Of a stretch of DNA of 64,000 nucleotides, positions 26,928 to 40,100 are shown one piece after another (the stretch's first letter is position 1; each line of letters begins with the position of its first letter). Made by a program: the position numbers and the translations under genes. Under the pieces are notes generated by a model. It did no database searches and was not told where the DNA came from. It worked only from the letters and a program-made list of their open reading frames with translations. Source of the DNA: Parus major (taxonomy: Eukaryota; Chordata; Aves; Passeriformes; Paridae); assembly GCF_001522545.3 (NCBI RefSeq), contig NC_031781.1, positions 7,755,487 to 7,819,486 on the forward strand, given 5' to 3'.

Positions 26928-27471
26928 CTGGAAAATGACCAAGAGTAAACAGTTAATTCCTAGTCACCAGGACACTAACTCATTGCCAACTTAGCAATCA
27001 CTTGGATCCTGTTCCCCCTCCCCCAAAACAGAGTTGACTCAAAGATAAGCATTGATAGCAAAAGACACCATTTTGTGCATACAGCTGAACCACAGCAGCT
27101 GGCATGCAGTGAAACACAGAAACATTCATCATACAGACAAGCTCGAGTCATATTCTGGAGGTACAAACACACTGAAAACCATTTCTCTAACTGACAAAAG
27201 AAAACAGGAACGATAATGGAATATTTGAGCCTAGTGGAAGCTTAGGTAAAGAACAAAGTAGAGATTATGAGGCACAACTATGTAAAAACTGAAGCAATAT
27301 TTTATGTACAAATGAGGACTGTGAAGAATGCTTAAGAAAACAGCAGTTCTGAAGCTGAACACTGAAGTGGCAGAATTTCAGCACTTGACACAATTTAAGA
27401 GTAATCCTAATGCACTTTCTTTCATCATAATGACATAGATAGAAGAGCAGAGTTTTCAAGAAAAGACTGAC
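26928..27471 (-). other. Short ERC2 intron C-D, 544 bases
   Basis: The only compact intron in the window, running from the GTCAGT donor of exon C to the TTTTCCAG acceptor of exon D. It holds short open frames on the minus strand that contain stops relative to the gene frame and have no recognisable similarity. The rest is featureless. Confidence 0.8.
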
Positions 27472-27612
27472 CTCTTTTTCCGTCAGTTCAGCTTGTAAAG
27501 CATTAACTTTCTCCTTCAGGTCCTTGTTTTCTTTTTTATAAGATTCAATTTCTTCAAGTCTTTCTCTGTCATCTCGATCCCTCTGCTCCTTCAGACGCTC
27601 TATTATTCTTTC
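27472..27612 (-). CDS. ERC2: ERC2 internal coding exon C (47 codons, coiled coil)
   Basis: Third ERC2 exon, minus strand, phase 0 at both ends. It starts ERIIERLKEQRDRDDRERL and ends QAELTEKE. The acceptor is TTGTTAG|GAAAGA and the donor is AAAGAG|GTCAGTC. The length of 141 bases gives 47 codons with no stop. It differs slightly from mammalian ERC2 as I recall it (QRDRDD versus QRERDD, ESYKKENK versus ESFRKENK), all conservative changes in coiled coil. It is extremely rich in E, K, R and D. It is separated from exon D by an intron of only 544 bases, much shorter than the other introns here, so C and D form a pair. Confidence 0.95.
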
Positions 27613-30600
27613 CTAACAAGGGAAAGAATTGCATAACAGAAAAGTTCAGAATCATTTTAAGAAAATACATAATTAAATTTGTTTGCATTATGTAGCACTT
27701 TTTAAAAAAAAACCTTCAGAAGCAGAGGATGATTGAGTTAATGGTTTTAAAGTCAATGCAAGGTTTCAAAATCGTTAGATCAAGGTTTTAAACGCTTGAT
27801 AAAAGTACATTACAGGAACTTCATTAAAAAACTATATATAGATATGACTACGTTTAGTTTTGTGATAGATGTAGAAAGATATTCCCTTCAATAATGCATT
27901 TCCTGTATTCATAAGTGATTGAAATCTTGAATAAAAGTTCAAAACAAGCCATGGACAGTTTCCTCAGAGGCCATGACCAGTTCACTCCACTTCAATTTTG
28001 TTATTACCCTACAGTGCTTGCAATAAGATGTCAAGATTTCAGATCTAATCAGAAATCAGCCACTTGATAACTATCAGTAACTTGGAGTTTACAGGTATTA
28101 TATTTTGAGATGTCAAAAAAACAGATGTCCCAGACACAGAAAAAGTACCCTGATACAAATTTTAAAATGTAAAGGAAGCTTTATTTCTGTCTAATTAATA
28201 ATAACCCTACAGACATCTAAACTCAACCATGTTTTTGCATATTTTGATGATTTCCAATAACTATTTCAAGCTTTGCTGAATTGATTGGGTGATTAATTCA
28301 AAGGGTAAAACAGACACAGTATTATGGTTTTGTTAAGCTCTGATTATGTTCTACAAAATCACATTTCATCAATACTTGAAGGATGCAAATGCTAAGCAGA
28401 GAGAAGTACTTAGAGTACAATGAAATAAGCACTAGAATTGCATTTCAGTTGGAAGCAGGTCTTTAAGCAGAGTATCAGAGCACTACTGGTATCATTTGGG
28501 TGGTGGCAGTCAGGGGGGGCAGTAGAAGCAACATCATTTGGGTCCTGCACCTGGGTCAGGGCAATCCCAGGCTCAGCAGAAAGCAAAGCAGCCCAGAGGA
28601 GGAGGAACTTGGCTGTGCACAGTGACAGAAAGTACAACATCACTCAGCCATGAGCACTCACAGCCCAGAAAACCACCAAGCAGTGTGGCCAGCAGGTCAG
28701 GGGAGGTGACTGCAGCTCTGTCCTGCCCTGCTGACCCCCACCTGGGGGAGAACTGCTTCCAGCTCCGGGGCCACAACACAAGGACACAGATGTGCTGGAG
28801 AGGGCCAGGAAGGTCTAAGGGCTGCAACAACCTGGTCTAATGGAAGGTGTCCCTGCCCACAGCAAGGGGGTTTGAACTAGGTGATAATCTTTAACATCCT
28901 CCCAACCTAAACTTGTGACACTAAATAACTTCAGGTTTATTCCTAATAACAAACAATATAAATTCTTAATAGTTTGAATATAAATAGTAAGAGGCCAGCC
29001 TCCATAAATTAGAATAGCTTAATAATCATGAACATTCAGATTCCACCTGGTTATATTCAGAATTAGTTTTATACCAATTCCTTCTTGAGGATTTATTTAC
29101 CAAAATGATTTTTTCATCTATAACAAATTAAATGTAACACTATTTCATCTTTTTAATGAACAACATATTTTTTTCTCAGTCAATCACAAAAGAAGACTAA
29201 TTTATCTGTCAGCTGCATAAGGCTAAATGTCAAAAACGTGTTAAAAGGCCCTAATATACCATGTTTTACTTGATTAACAGCTAACTTGCAGAAATCCCAA
29301 CAATGTGTTCTTGTTTCAGTCTTATTTGCATTGGCCAGCTTTCCTTGTGCACTAATCTGGGACCTCACAGGTCTAATCTATTTGCACTTTATCACAGAAG
29401 CAGGAACTGAATTGCCCCAGCATATAGCTCCATTATCAGACATACTCCATTGCTTATCTGCTGTATGCTGCTACAGTAGGACCAACTTTATAAATATCAG
29501 CTTCATGAAAGCAACCTCTTGAGCTGCTTTGGGCCAGTCCAAGAGCTGAGATATTCTTTGAAAAGTTTCTTGTTATAACATCAAGGCAGCTGATAGCTCT
29601 TTTGCATAGTCTGATTTTCAAACTTCTTTTTTTCTTTTTTAAATGCAATGTGATCCTTGTTGTTGCTGTTGTTACAAGTTTTCAGTGCTTAGGAGAAACT
29701 CTAAAACTAGGGATAAATAGTTGAATGAAGATGTTTTGCAGCTCAATTGCAAAATTAACCCAAATGCAAATGAAGTTGATTTGTTTCTGATTTCTGACAA
29801 GGGGAAAAATCACACCAGCAATACCATCAGAAAAATACTAAGATTAAAAGAAGGAAAATTTGGCATTGTTTTATGATGTCTACATTAATTTCTCATTTAG
29901 TGTTCCCAAGATACCTAATCACTAAATGTGAAAGAAAATCAAGAAAGAGGTATTTTGAAAAATCTATTTTCATAAAGAATAAGGAGACATGTTTTCTAAA
30001 TAAAAGCCAAAATCTTAACCTGTATATTTTGAAGAAAAATGCAGGAAAACATTTGAGTTTTAGACTTAAAAATAGCTTTAAAATTCATTAATATATGATC
30101 ATGTTTTAATTTGTTTTTCTTCATATAGAAGCTAAGAAAATAAATTCAATTAGATTCCAGTAAATTGTGGCTAGTTAAACTAGTATGGATAAATTTTATT
30201 TACATTTTAAAAGAGCTTCCCATTATGTCCTTGAAGAATTTTATTCATTATTTTTAAAATAAAATTCTAAAATCTGTTGAATGGACAAAGAATCAATAAA
30301 ACACAAAAAGCAGACTAATCACAGAGTATAAACAAAATATATCTGGTACAATTTCTAGAAAGAAAAATAAAGCATGCAAACAATGCATTTCCATGGAAAT
30401 GGAAATCTGGTATTCTTAAACGAAAGCATCATCCTTTCCTGACAGCACTGCATATTGAATTTCTACAAGTACTTATTTGATGCACTTGTTAAGCAAAAAC
30501 TCACTAAGGGTTCCTGTTTTATTCCATTTGCACAAACCTCTATTCCACATTTCTACCAGTATTCCCAGTGGGAACATTTAATAACTACTGATGAAATCTG

Positions 30601-32165
30601 TAGGTCTTAAGAATGCAGAGGGGAATAGGGATAAGAAAGTTACTGAGAGCAGTTAGGAGGAACTGGGAAGCTGGACACAGAAAGGAATGAGGCACATGTG
30701 TAAACATACACTGTCAAACTATTTAGCTGCCAGAAGACAGAAGAAAGCCAGGCGTAATTGTCCATTTGGAATTTCTAGAAGATGGCTACTGGCTTCTTTC
30801 AATGTGTAAGTACATCCCAGAAATCACACTTGACTTCAAAAAAATCTGCCCTTCCAAGCATTGCCTTTCCCTGTTCAACAAACAATCAGAATCATACAGA
30901 GAGATGCCTTTACCTTGGAAATTTTCTCCTCATTGCATCTCATGCTCTCAGATCAAGCACCCCATTTTTCAAAAGCTAATCTGAATCCTAACTCTGCAGT
31001 GTTGCTTGCCTCCTACTCCAATGCAAGTCTCCATTGTGGCAGTCCCTCTGCTTCAAAAGGACTGTTTTAAAAACCCCTCAGCTGCCTCTGTGGCCATTTT
31101 GGGAAAGTGAATATTCCAGAAAAGACAGTTTACAAGGAACAAAAACAAATTAAAAAGTACTTTCTGTCATTTTTTATTAATATGTTGTGAAATTGGTGAA
31201 TACTGTATCCAGATTAGCAGTGAAAGATTAGAGAAATATGTAATTTTACTGTATAAGTAAATGCTTATCCACATGAATCAATACTAATGACAACTTTTTT
31301 CACTGTTGTTGACCAAGCAAATGCTAGGAAAGCAATTAAACACAGAAGAAATAAAAAATATCTGATATTAACATTTTATGTGTCAGTGTCAACACCACAG
31401 CAGCATTTTCAAGTCATGTACAGTCATAAATACCTTCATAGGACTACACACTGCAGAATGGCACATATAACTTTAATTAGTAACACTCACCTGTTCACAT
31501 TTAAGTAGTATATATTAAGATCTGTGAGCTGCCAAATGTGGATATTTGTACTAATTTTTTGGGCATATAAATTCACTTGCATTACCTCGTATTCGAAGTC
31601 AACTGAAAGAAGAAACCTGACCTCACTGAAACTGGTAGGAATGTTGCCACTAATTTAAACAGTCTAGATTTATCCCTTCTCCTAGGTATTTTCAAATTAA
31701 AGGCATAGAGTTTGTAAAGGAGAAAAAAAAAAAAAAAGGAATTCTCAATTTTTTTTTTATGAAACAGTTTCCTTTAAAAATGAAACATAGGAAGCCAATA
31801 ACGCTCATAGCAATTTCCAAATGCCAAAAATGTCCAAAACTCTACCTTTCTTTAAGTCAGGTGTCTGACACCTTTCAGTTCTTTCAGGGAGTAACCACTC
31901 ACCTTCTGGATTTAGGCAGAATGTTCCCATGTCCTGGGCCATTTTCTCCATGAGCATTCAAAGCACATCATTCCTTCTCCTCCAAGTCCTGTGTCAGTTC
32001 ACCCCCGGCAGTCATGCCCTGCTCATCCTACCAGAACAGGGCCACTGCTTCCCTGAAAAGGCCCATAGCCTTTGGGAGAGCTGTCAGGCTGACTTAGAAG
32101 GACATTTTCTGCACACACTTCACCCCCAAGAGCAGCACATAAAGCTTTCCATAAGAAAACATTAC
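27613..32165 (-). other. ERC2 intron B-C, about 4.6 kb
   Basis: Intron between the GTAATG donor of exon B and the TTGTTAG acceptor of exon C. It contains a sense-strand CR1 fragment at about 28536-28925 that is conspicuously GC-rich against the AT-rich background, and an A-rich tract at 31720-31737. I see no other gene-like structure. Confidence 0.75.
28536..28925 (+). mobile_element. CR1 LINE 3' fragment, internally deleted
   Basis: A GC-rich island whose segments match, in order, the 3' part of an avian CR1 retrotransposon as I know it. First comes the end of the reverse-transcriptase region (GGTCCTGCACCTGGGTCAGG, later CAGTGTGGCCAGCAGGTCAG, then CACCTGGGGGAGAACTGCTT and CAGCTCCGGGGCCACAACAC). 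Then comes the terminal region (GGTCTAATGGAAGGTGTCCC, ending near CATCCTCCCAACCTAAAC). The two parts join at about 28815-28832, so the sequence normally between them (several hundred bases) is missing. The usual ATTCTATG tail is decayed. No intact ORF remains. It is oriented opposite to ERC2 transcription. 5' truncation is typical of CR1; exact ends are approximate. Confidence 0.85.
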
Positions 32166-32303
32166 CTTTTCTGATAGAGCTTCCTCTAAGGTTGCTAGTG
32201 CTGTGTCTGTATTACTGGAATCCGTCTGCAGCGACTTCACTCTGTCTTTCAGATTAGTTAACTGTTTGTCTTTGTCCCTAAGTTGCTCCTGCAGATTTTC
32301 AAT
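32166..32303 (-). CDS. ERC2: ERC2 internal coding exon B (46 codons, coiled coil)
   Basis: Second ERC2 exon in the window, minus strand, phase 0 at both ends. It starts IENLQEQLRDKDKQL and ends TLEEALSEK. The acceptor is TATTTACAG|ATTGAAAAT and the donor is CAGAAAAG|GTAATG. The 138 bases encode 46 residues without a stop, and the join to exon A gives NVLQKK-IENLQEQ, the continuity known in ERC family proteins. Residues alternate hydrophobic and charged positions typical of long parallel coiled coils. The internal segment TDSSNTDTALAT is richer in small polar residues and could be a flexible point in the coil (inference). I see no amino-acid change from the mammalian protein as I remember it, which fits the strong conservation of this scaffold. 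Confidence 0.95.
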
Positions 32304-34051
32304 CTGTAAATAAAAACATCATAATAGTCATTAACCTTGTCATAACATTCCAAGAGGGACTTGGTTGCTGAGTGCATACACATCACACATATGGTACACG
32401 TGCCCCGGTACACTGCCAGGCTTGGAGATGCTGTATCATCAATAGCTTTAGACTTCATTCTTTTCTATTTTGTTTTCTTTTGCTGAAGAAGTATAATTTT
32501 CTAAAAAAATAAAGGAAAAAAATCTCAGTGTGTTCAGGTATTTTATTATTTAAATATTTTCTGATATTAATCACTCTAGTTTAAGGTACCGCATTATCTC
32601 AGTAATTCAAAGTATGTCTGGAATTAACACTTATTCTACTTCAATGAGAAGGACAAAGAAAGGGTGAGTGAGGCAAAGCAAGTGAGCCTTAAAATGAGGA
32701 AGATTATAACCTGCCTATCTAAAAATCTCTTCTTCCATGATGCCCTGCTGTAAAGAAAACTCAGCTGGGTAGAGATCAGGATGTTTATTCTTAAAGAGGC
32801 CAAACCCACAAACAACCAAACAAAAAAAAAAAAATCTCATGGGACAACACTTCCATTTACCTTCTTCACCTCTAGGAACATTTAAAGTATGTTATTCTAT
32901 TTTGGATATTTTAACTTCTTTAAATAAATCTGGTTCATCATCTAGAAACTATTTGACCGTATTGCTAAAGTACCTATAAGCACACTGTCATGATTTATAA
33001 AGGTTAAATCAGGAACAGTTAAATCACAAAGGTTTTGCACCAAAAGTTGACCACAGAGCAATGTGGATTTTGGAAGCAAATGCGAATAAAAGCACTCAGC
33101 TGCAGATTGTCATGGCAATCCCCTTCTGTGGCTGTAAGGCAGAACGTGGCCTCTGGGCAGAATGCAGGGGGATGTGTGTTACGTCAGATGTGCAAAACTT
33201 CATTAATTGTCTGGCGGAAGAACTCCCCTCCCTCCAGCCTGGGCTCTCAGTGCCACTCATTATTATGCACAAACTGGCACAAACCCAAGATTTGTTACTT
33301 AAGACTTCATATAAATAAATAGTAACAAGAAAATTAACTGGTCTGTTATTTTGGTATGCCACTTTAGATAATATACAAAATATGCCAAAATCCATGAAGT
33401 ATCATTTGTTCAAAACTGGTTTTAAATACATTGTCAATGTTAGACAAATTATTACTGTCAACAGATATTCGAATTTTTACTTTCATCAAAGATCTTTCAC
33501 TTTGGATCACATTCTCTTGCTACTGAAATTAATTCAGTTTGCCTGTTCATTTTATAATGTAATTATTTTGTTTTTCACATAGTCAGTATCTTTCCATTTA
33601 AAGGAATTCAGATTTTAACAGAAGCAGGCGCTTTTACAGTTACTTTAAAGATTTCTTTACAAACCTGAAGTTGAGTTCAATGCATGTGCAACTCTGCAGA
33701 AGGCAACAGTTATGTCAATAAAAATTAGATCTCCGCATGCTAGAACATATCACCATAATCAAATACACTTTCATTTGGGGCACACCTTGGTAAAAATTCT
33801 CCTCCTACTACATTATACAAGTGAGGGAGAAAAAATCCTGAAGTTTTGACATCATACATATCCACAATTAACAAGTCATAAAATCCACAGTACAGTTGTG
33901 TGCACTATTTAAAGTGTGTTTTTAAAAAATTAAATCTAAAAATAATTTAAATATAAAATAAATTTTGAAAGTGAATTTGGATGAGCACAATTCAATTAGA
34001 AATTCTTCATAGTATGGCAAGTACAAGTCTTGTACCATTTTTTCTTTTCCC

Positions 34052-34069
34052 TTTTTTTTTTTTTTTTTT
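34052..34069. repeat. T18 homopolymer followed by TA repeat
   Basis: Eighteen consecutive T followed by ATATATACATA. On the minus strand it is a poly-A run; no processed-gene or LINE body was recognised next to it. Confidence 0.8.
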
Positions 34070-37000
34070 ATATATACATAGCTTGGTATATCAGATTACT
34101 GCTATGAGCCAAAGATTCCACTTGCTGTGTAAACTATGAAATACTAAGGAATATATAGAAAGGTCTTTTTGGGAAGACCTGACATAGAATAGCTTACTCT
34201 TGTGAATGACCTCTTGCAATATTTTTCTTCGTGTGTGTATTTTATACAGATACAGAAACATGATACACGTGTTAATGAGTTAAGAACTTTTATTTTATGG
34301 CATGTGTATTAGTCACATCTAAAATTACATTAACTGGCATTCAGAGGACTGCACACTATGTTTCTTTCTTTACTTCATCCAAGTATTAATGATTCCAACA
34401 ACTACCTCATGACACCCTGTGGAATACTTAAGCAATTGCACATTTCAGCTTCACCAAAACAAATCCTCAAGTAAAAGGGAAATAAAACAGGAGAGTGAAT
34501 ATTGATTACATGTTCTTTGAAACAAAGTTAAGATCTGGTCCTTTACTATCATCAGCTTGACCTACCAATTCTAGGCACCCTAAATTAAAGTACTTATTTC
34601 CTATGCACAGTGCTTATCTGAATTCCACAGCATTTACACGATTTCCTTCCTCTTAAAACTAATTGAAAATATGAGCCAACCCTTAACCAAGAAAACATGT
34701 TCTAAAATTATTCAGCATTTACAAAATTCTTTCCTCAGAGGTAAAAGAGAACAGGCAGCAAATTAAAAACATCCCCATTGAATCACAACTGCTTTAAAAT
34801 AAGTCACTCAATACATACTCATAGATAAAATAAGAGGAAAGGATCTAATTATTCTTCTATTTGTGCTATATAAACCTGAAGGAAATACTTTGATGGGAAC
34901 AGGACCACACTGGGATATGCAAAAGTAGAATCAGCACCACAGAGGATTTGTTTGTTGGGATGGGCACAGGATTAGCAAAGACCTACTGATGTAGACAAGA
35001 GTTTATGACCAGTTAATCACAGAGTTCTCTCAACAAGATTACAAGAGACAAGAAGGTTGAAAGGTCTCACATGCTAGAATCATGGAACACAAGGTATATT
35101 TTGTTCTTCCTGAGTTGTTTTAAATCCAGAAGGAACGGCAAACCCTCTGGTAACCTCTGCCATTCTCCAACACACATATTTATTTGGGTACAAGCATCCA
35201 TGTAAGGATACAATTCCGTCATTGAATAATGATTTTTGAGCATGCCTGAATTCAATTTATGGCAGGGACTGTTAAGACCTTCTTAATCTTAAAGTACTTA
35301 TATTTCTTTTCTGATAGGTAGTTACTGTGAAGTTTTTTCAACATCTATTTCTTACCTCTGTAAACTGCTATGTCCCTGTGCCACGATGAAAAGAAACTGC
35401 TCTATTCCTTCTGTATTTCAGAAAGTATTTTCCAGGGGCTTAACCCAGACTTTATTCCTTCTTTTAAAACAACACCCTTACAGATAAATGTCTTTCCTAT
35501 GAGGCATCCTGTCAATAAACCTCAAGTGCTAATCTTGTCACCTTTTGGCAACAGTTTTAGGAATGCTTATTAAATACTCAAGGGATTAAATTAAATCTCA
35601 CCTGCAGACAGGCTTTAAAATTCTCCAGTAACCCAAGTTCTCAAAAGAAAATTCCTTTCATTGTCAAAATTAAGGTACTGAACTATGGAACTAGCAAAAA
35701 AATTACATAATCAAAAATAATGTTCCATGCTGTAACAATTTGCCTTCAGAGATATACATTAAAGTATAAGAGAATTTAAGAATCTGTAAGAGAGAAATAA
35801 CCTGAGACTTCTTGGGCCTAGCTAATGAAACCATGAAGTTTTATATTTAAACTTAGCTGAAAATATTTCCCTCTCTGCTCTGTATTTGAATTTTAAATAA
35901 CTCAGATGATAAGTATTTTGTAACAGTGGGGTTTTTTACTCCAAAAGTTCATTTTGCTCTATTCTAAATTTCTGTAGGCAGAAATCTTCGAGATTTGTTT
36001 CATACTGAAGTGCAGACCACATCAATTCCAGTGAAGTAGGTCAATAGCATAAGTTTAGTTTGATATAAATTTAAAATTGAAGCCTAGGTGAGTAAACAGA
36101 ACTTTTGTATGTATCATTTGCATTACTTACAAAAAAAAAAAAAGTAGTCTTTGTCTTTTAAGGAAGTAAATCCTACTAAACAATTTTCCAAGTACTATTA
36201 CAGCCTACTTGAAACAAGTTCATTACAAGGAAAAGGGATTTAATAAGCAGCATTCCTCCAACATGTGCATTATCTATGACTACTTTAAAACTCAGTATTC
36301 TTTTTCAGACTTTAGCTTCTGCCTTATAGACATAGATAACAAAAGACAAAAGTAATGTAACTATTAATCAAAACAGAAAAAAACAGTTCAAACATAAAAC
36401 TAAATGGCTACTCACACATAATTTATTTTTATTAGCAAGACTCATGGTAAATGTTCTGGCTCATATATGGTCCTTATAGACATCTCAGGATGTCCCAGAA
36501 CATGAAACCAGCTTTGTTAGTGACTCAGCAAAATAGATGTCTACAGACATCCCAACATCTCCTTTTGGTGTCTGTGGACATGTACATGCTTAATTTGTAA
36601 TGAAACAGCTGGAAAAAATGAAATTACTTTACCCTATCATGACTGTAAAACTATTACTATCTGAGTAGTACTAGTAGACTTAATAGAGAGGTATTGTTTG
36701 TGGAAAGAATAATTGATTTTTAGCAAGAATTTTTTTACAAAATGGTGTACAGTTACTAAATATTATATCAGCCAAAATATTTGAAAATCAACAGGCATTA
36801 CAGCAGCTATTTGAAGTTTCAGCCTATGGAGTGAAGGGAAATTTTCTTTAGAGTCACAAAACCACCTAAATACAGCTTTTATTTTAAGCAGAATTTCCAA
36901 TAATAAAATGAACCCATTGAAAGACTTCTGCTCCAACAGTTTGACATTGCAGATTGCCTTTGGACTTGAGACTGCCCCAAAAGTGTCTCCTCAACCAGTG

Positions 37001-39697
37001 CCAGTAACTTTCACTTTGTTTCTCTTCCTTTTAAGTAGGTAGATGGAGAAGCATTAACTATCACATCCTTTTAGATTCCAAAAATTAAAATAAATATTAT
37101 GCTAAAAAATTGTCCTTTAATATAAAACTCCTTCAAGTATTATAAAATAGGGGGCTGCTTCTTGCAGCTGATTATGTTCATTAAAGTGCAAGATTTGTAC
37201 TAATCTTTTGCTTGACTAATGTAACTGGAAAAAAAGCCTGTTAATCTTATAATGACATGATAAAATACTCTTGGATTCCATAAGCAGATCCAATATCCAC
37301 TAGAGTGCTTGATTATGTCTCAAAAGAATATCACTTCTTCCTGATAGCTGCTTATCGTGCAGTATGTTCTCAGTTTAAGCTATTTCCAAAGTGCCCTCCT
37401 GTTACTACCTTGCAAATTTATATTTTCCAAATTGAAGTAATACAGCAGCATTTGACTTACTTCAGATTACAACAGTGATCATTGTTCAATAGTACTTTTT
37501 AGCTCTATGTTCTTGTATTATTTTTCCCCATGAGGTTTCCTTCAACACCAGAGGTTCTAGATGGCCCAGAGGATATGGGCAGCTCAGTCCTACTGGATTA
37601 CTAAATCAGAATCAGAGACAGGAAAGGTGTTTTTAAAGCTGTTCATAAATATTACATAGCCCTTTATGTTCTGTAAAACATCTCCAGCTATGGATATGCT
37701 GCGTGCCCAAGGAGAAAGCAGTCTGCAGTTCAGTAGGTCTGCAAGGTTTCCACACAAAGTGATGGATCTGCAGATCAATCTGAAGACTTTGCCCCAAGCT
37801 GCCTTCAGGAGGACAGTTCGAAGTGGCACAGTGCAGCTGCAAAGTGACTGTCACAAAGGAGCTAAAGGAGCAAGCACTGCTGCAGACATCAGCCCCCACA
37901 TCAACCTGATGACAAGGGGATAGAGCAGAGCCATGAGCTGGTAATCACCCCACTGCCACCTTCCCAGCCTAATCTGAGCAGGAAGAAAATAATCCTTCAG
38001 AATCTTGCTCTACTTGACAAGCTTAAAAAACAGAAATATACATAAGGACAGAATAGGAAACCACAACAACAAAAAAAAAAAAGGTAATCAGAGCATTTTT
38101 CCTGATGTACATTGGCACTGTTTCCCCCTAAGTTACAGCAATCCAATACAATCCATTTTCTACTTCTTTAAACTCATATTTTTCCTGTTAGGATCACACA
38201 GCTGATCAGATTAATGCTGGAGTTTGAAAACTTATTTTTGTGGTTGATCATTATTTTTACATCTATACTATATATATGTAAACCATTATATTCTATATAT
38301 TCATTTACATTATCAACCACACGATGTTGTCCATTTTATTCAATTCAGAACCACCATCTTCCTTTTTCCTTCATTTGAAGTTACTGATTTTTACATGCAA
38401 TTTGTCTCTAGAGAAGCAGCAAGTGCTTTGGACCAGCAGGATGTTAGTTTTAACATTATCATTAACAGTGTTTAAGCAAAAGAAGGCTTCAAATTCCAAC
38501 TGGTGTGTAATTGAACATTAAAGCTGAAGTAGCAACCTAATACAAAGAAAATACAAGGCAAAAAAAAAAGCAAGTATACACAGATGCTGATATGTGGAAA
38601 TGGGAATTTATACAGAATTAATTGAAGAAAATAGAACAGTCAAAAATAAGGGAATGGTATAAAATGATGAAGCATGATGAAGCAATTAACACTGACAGCA
38701 GAATCACAGCTGTGGGGTTCTGCCACCTGAGCAGCACTAAGAGTTGCTTTTATATTGGATCTTACTAAAAATGCCACATTTTCTTACAACAAATCTCTGT
38801 CCTAAGGAGTAAGCAATTTAGGACAAAAGGAGTATTTTGAGATCTAGAAGACATTCTTGCTATAAACAGTTTAGTCCCATGTGTTCACTCTGACTATCCA
38901 TCCATTTGATAGTCTACTCAACACATCCACCACATTATAGTCGTAAAGCTGCAAATACAAAAAAATTATATTAATGAAGACATGAAATTGATATCAAGCT
39001 TCTGAACAGCTGTTACACAGTAATTAAACTTTCCCAGAGTATGGTAAGGAAAGCAAGTCTGTGGTAGAATCCAAAGATCTGCTCATATCATGCACAAGTA
39101 TTTCCCACGTCATTATTTCTTACGTATGATTCAATTTGTTAAATGCATCAACTGAGGATTAGAGGGAAAAGAGCACAGTACAGAAACATAAAGTATTATT
39201 ACAGCATATTAAAAAATCCAATAGGATTTGAAGCTTACCTAAATAGAAAATAATTTTGAAGAGGGGAAAAAAAAATATATAAAGAAGTAAAAGAACCTAT
39301 GAACTCTTCGTCAGTAGGGAAAAATGTATGTTATTTACTGGCATATGCAGTAATATTCTCTGGTCAGTACCTGTTATATGTGACTTTAAAAAATTCTCTT
39401 TATTCCATGATTGGAAACATCAGTCTACTGTCTCATGTACACACAGAAATTGAGAGTATCCTATTGCATCAATAAATAGAAGCAAATGCAACTAAAATTG
39501 GAGATCAAAAGCGATAACTATCTTTTCTTCTTCTTCCAAAACAAGCATGTATGTATGTTTTATTGTGCAGTCACTGAAGGAAATAGTTCATCCATTTTTA
39601 CTTACTGTAAGATTCTAGATCCTTCCATAATACAGGATCCAAAGGTACAGGTACAGGAAGGATTCAGAGGAATTAAGAAGCATTAAGAAAGAAGAGG

Positions 39698-40100
39698 TGT
39701 GCGCTGAGTTTTCATACAGACAGCAGAAGAAAACTCCCCCGGGGCTGCTTAGGGAAGAGCTCTGCCCTCAAGCCAGCTGATACTTTTACAGGGCTATAAA
39801 AGCAGGTCAGTGGGCAAACCAGCCAAGAGAGGAGAAGGCTGTCACACAGAAAGGAGCTCCTGGACTGAACGCTTGGCTTCTGTTGCCAGACTCCAGCTGA
39901 GAAAGAGCTGGAACTTAATGCTAAAATTAACCTTCACCAGGAAGCTAGCCAAAAGAAGCCTGGGCTGATAATATCCACTTGTGTATCTGGAAATACTCAG
40001 TCTCTGTCTCCTTCTCCTCAGGGGCCAATAAATTCTCTGAACAAAACAGCCTGACTCTTGGACTCTCCTAAGCAGGAGTCACAATCTTGTGAGACGTGCA
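39698..40100 (+). mobile_element. Solo LTR-like element (avian endogenous retrovirus type)
   Basis: A roughly 400-base GC-richer block has the order of signals expected of a retroviral LTR. It has a possible TG start (39698), a TATAAAA box (39795-39801), a polyadenylation signal AATAAA (40027-40032) 232 bases later, a U5-like tail with a small hairpin (CTCCT-AAGC-AGGAG, about 40065-40080), and a CA end (40100). No internal gag/pol/env sequence and no second copy are present in the window, so a solo LTR is the simplest reading. I could not identify a convincing target-site duplication, so the ends are tentative. It could instead be a non-LTR promoter-like sequence. Confidence 0.45.
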
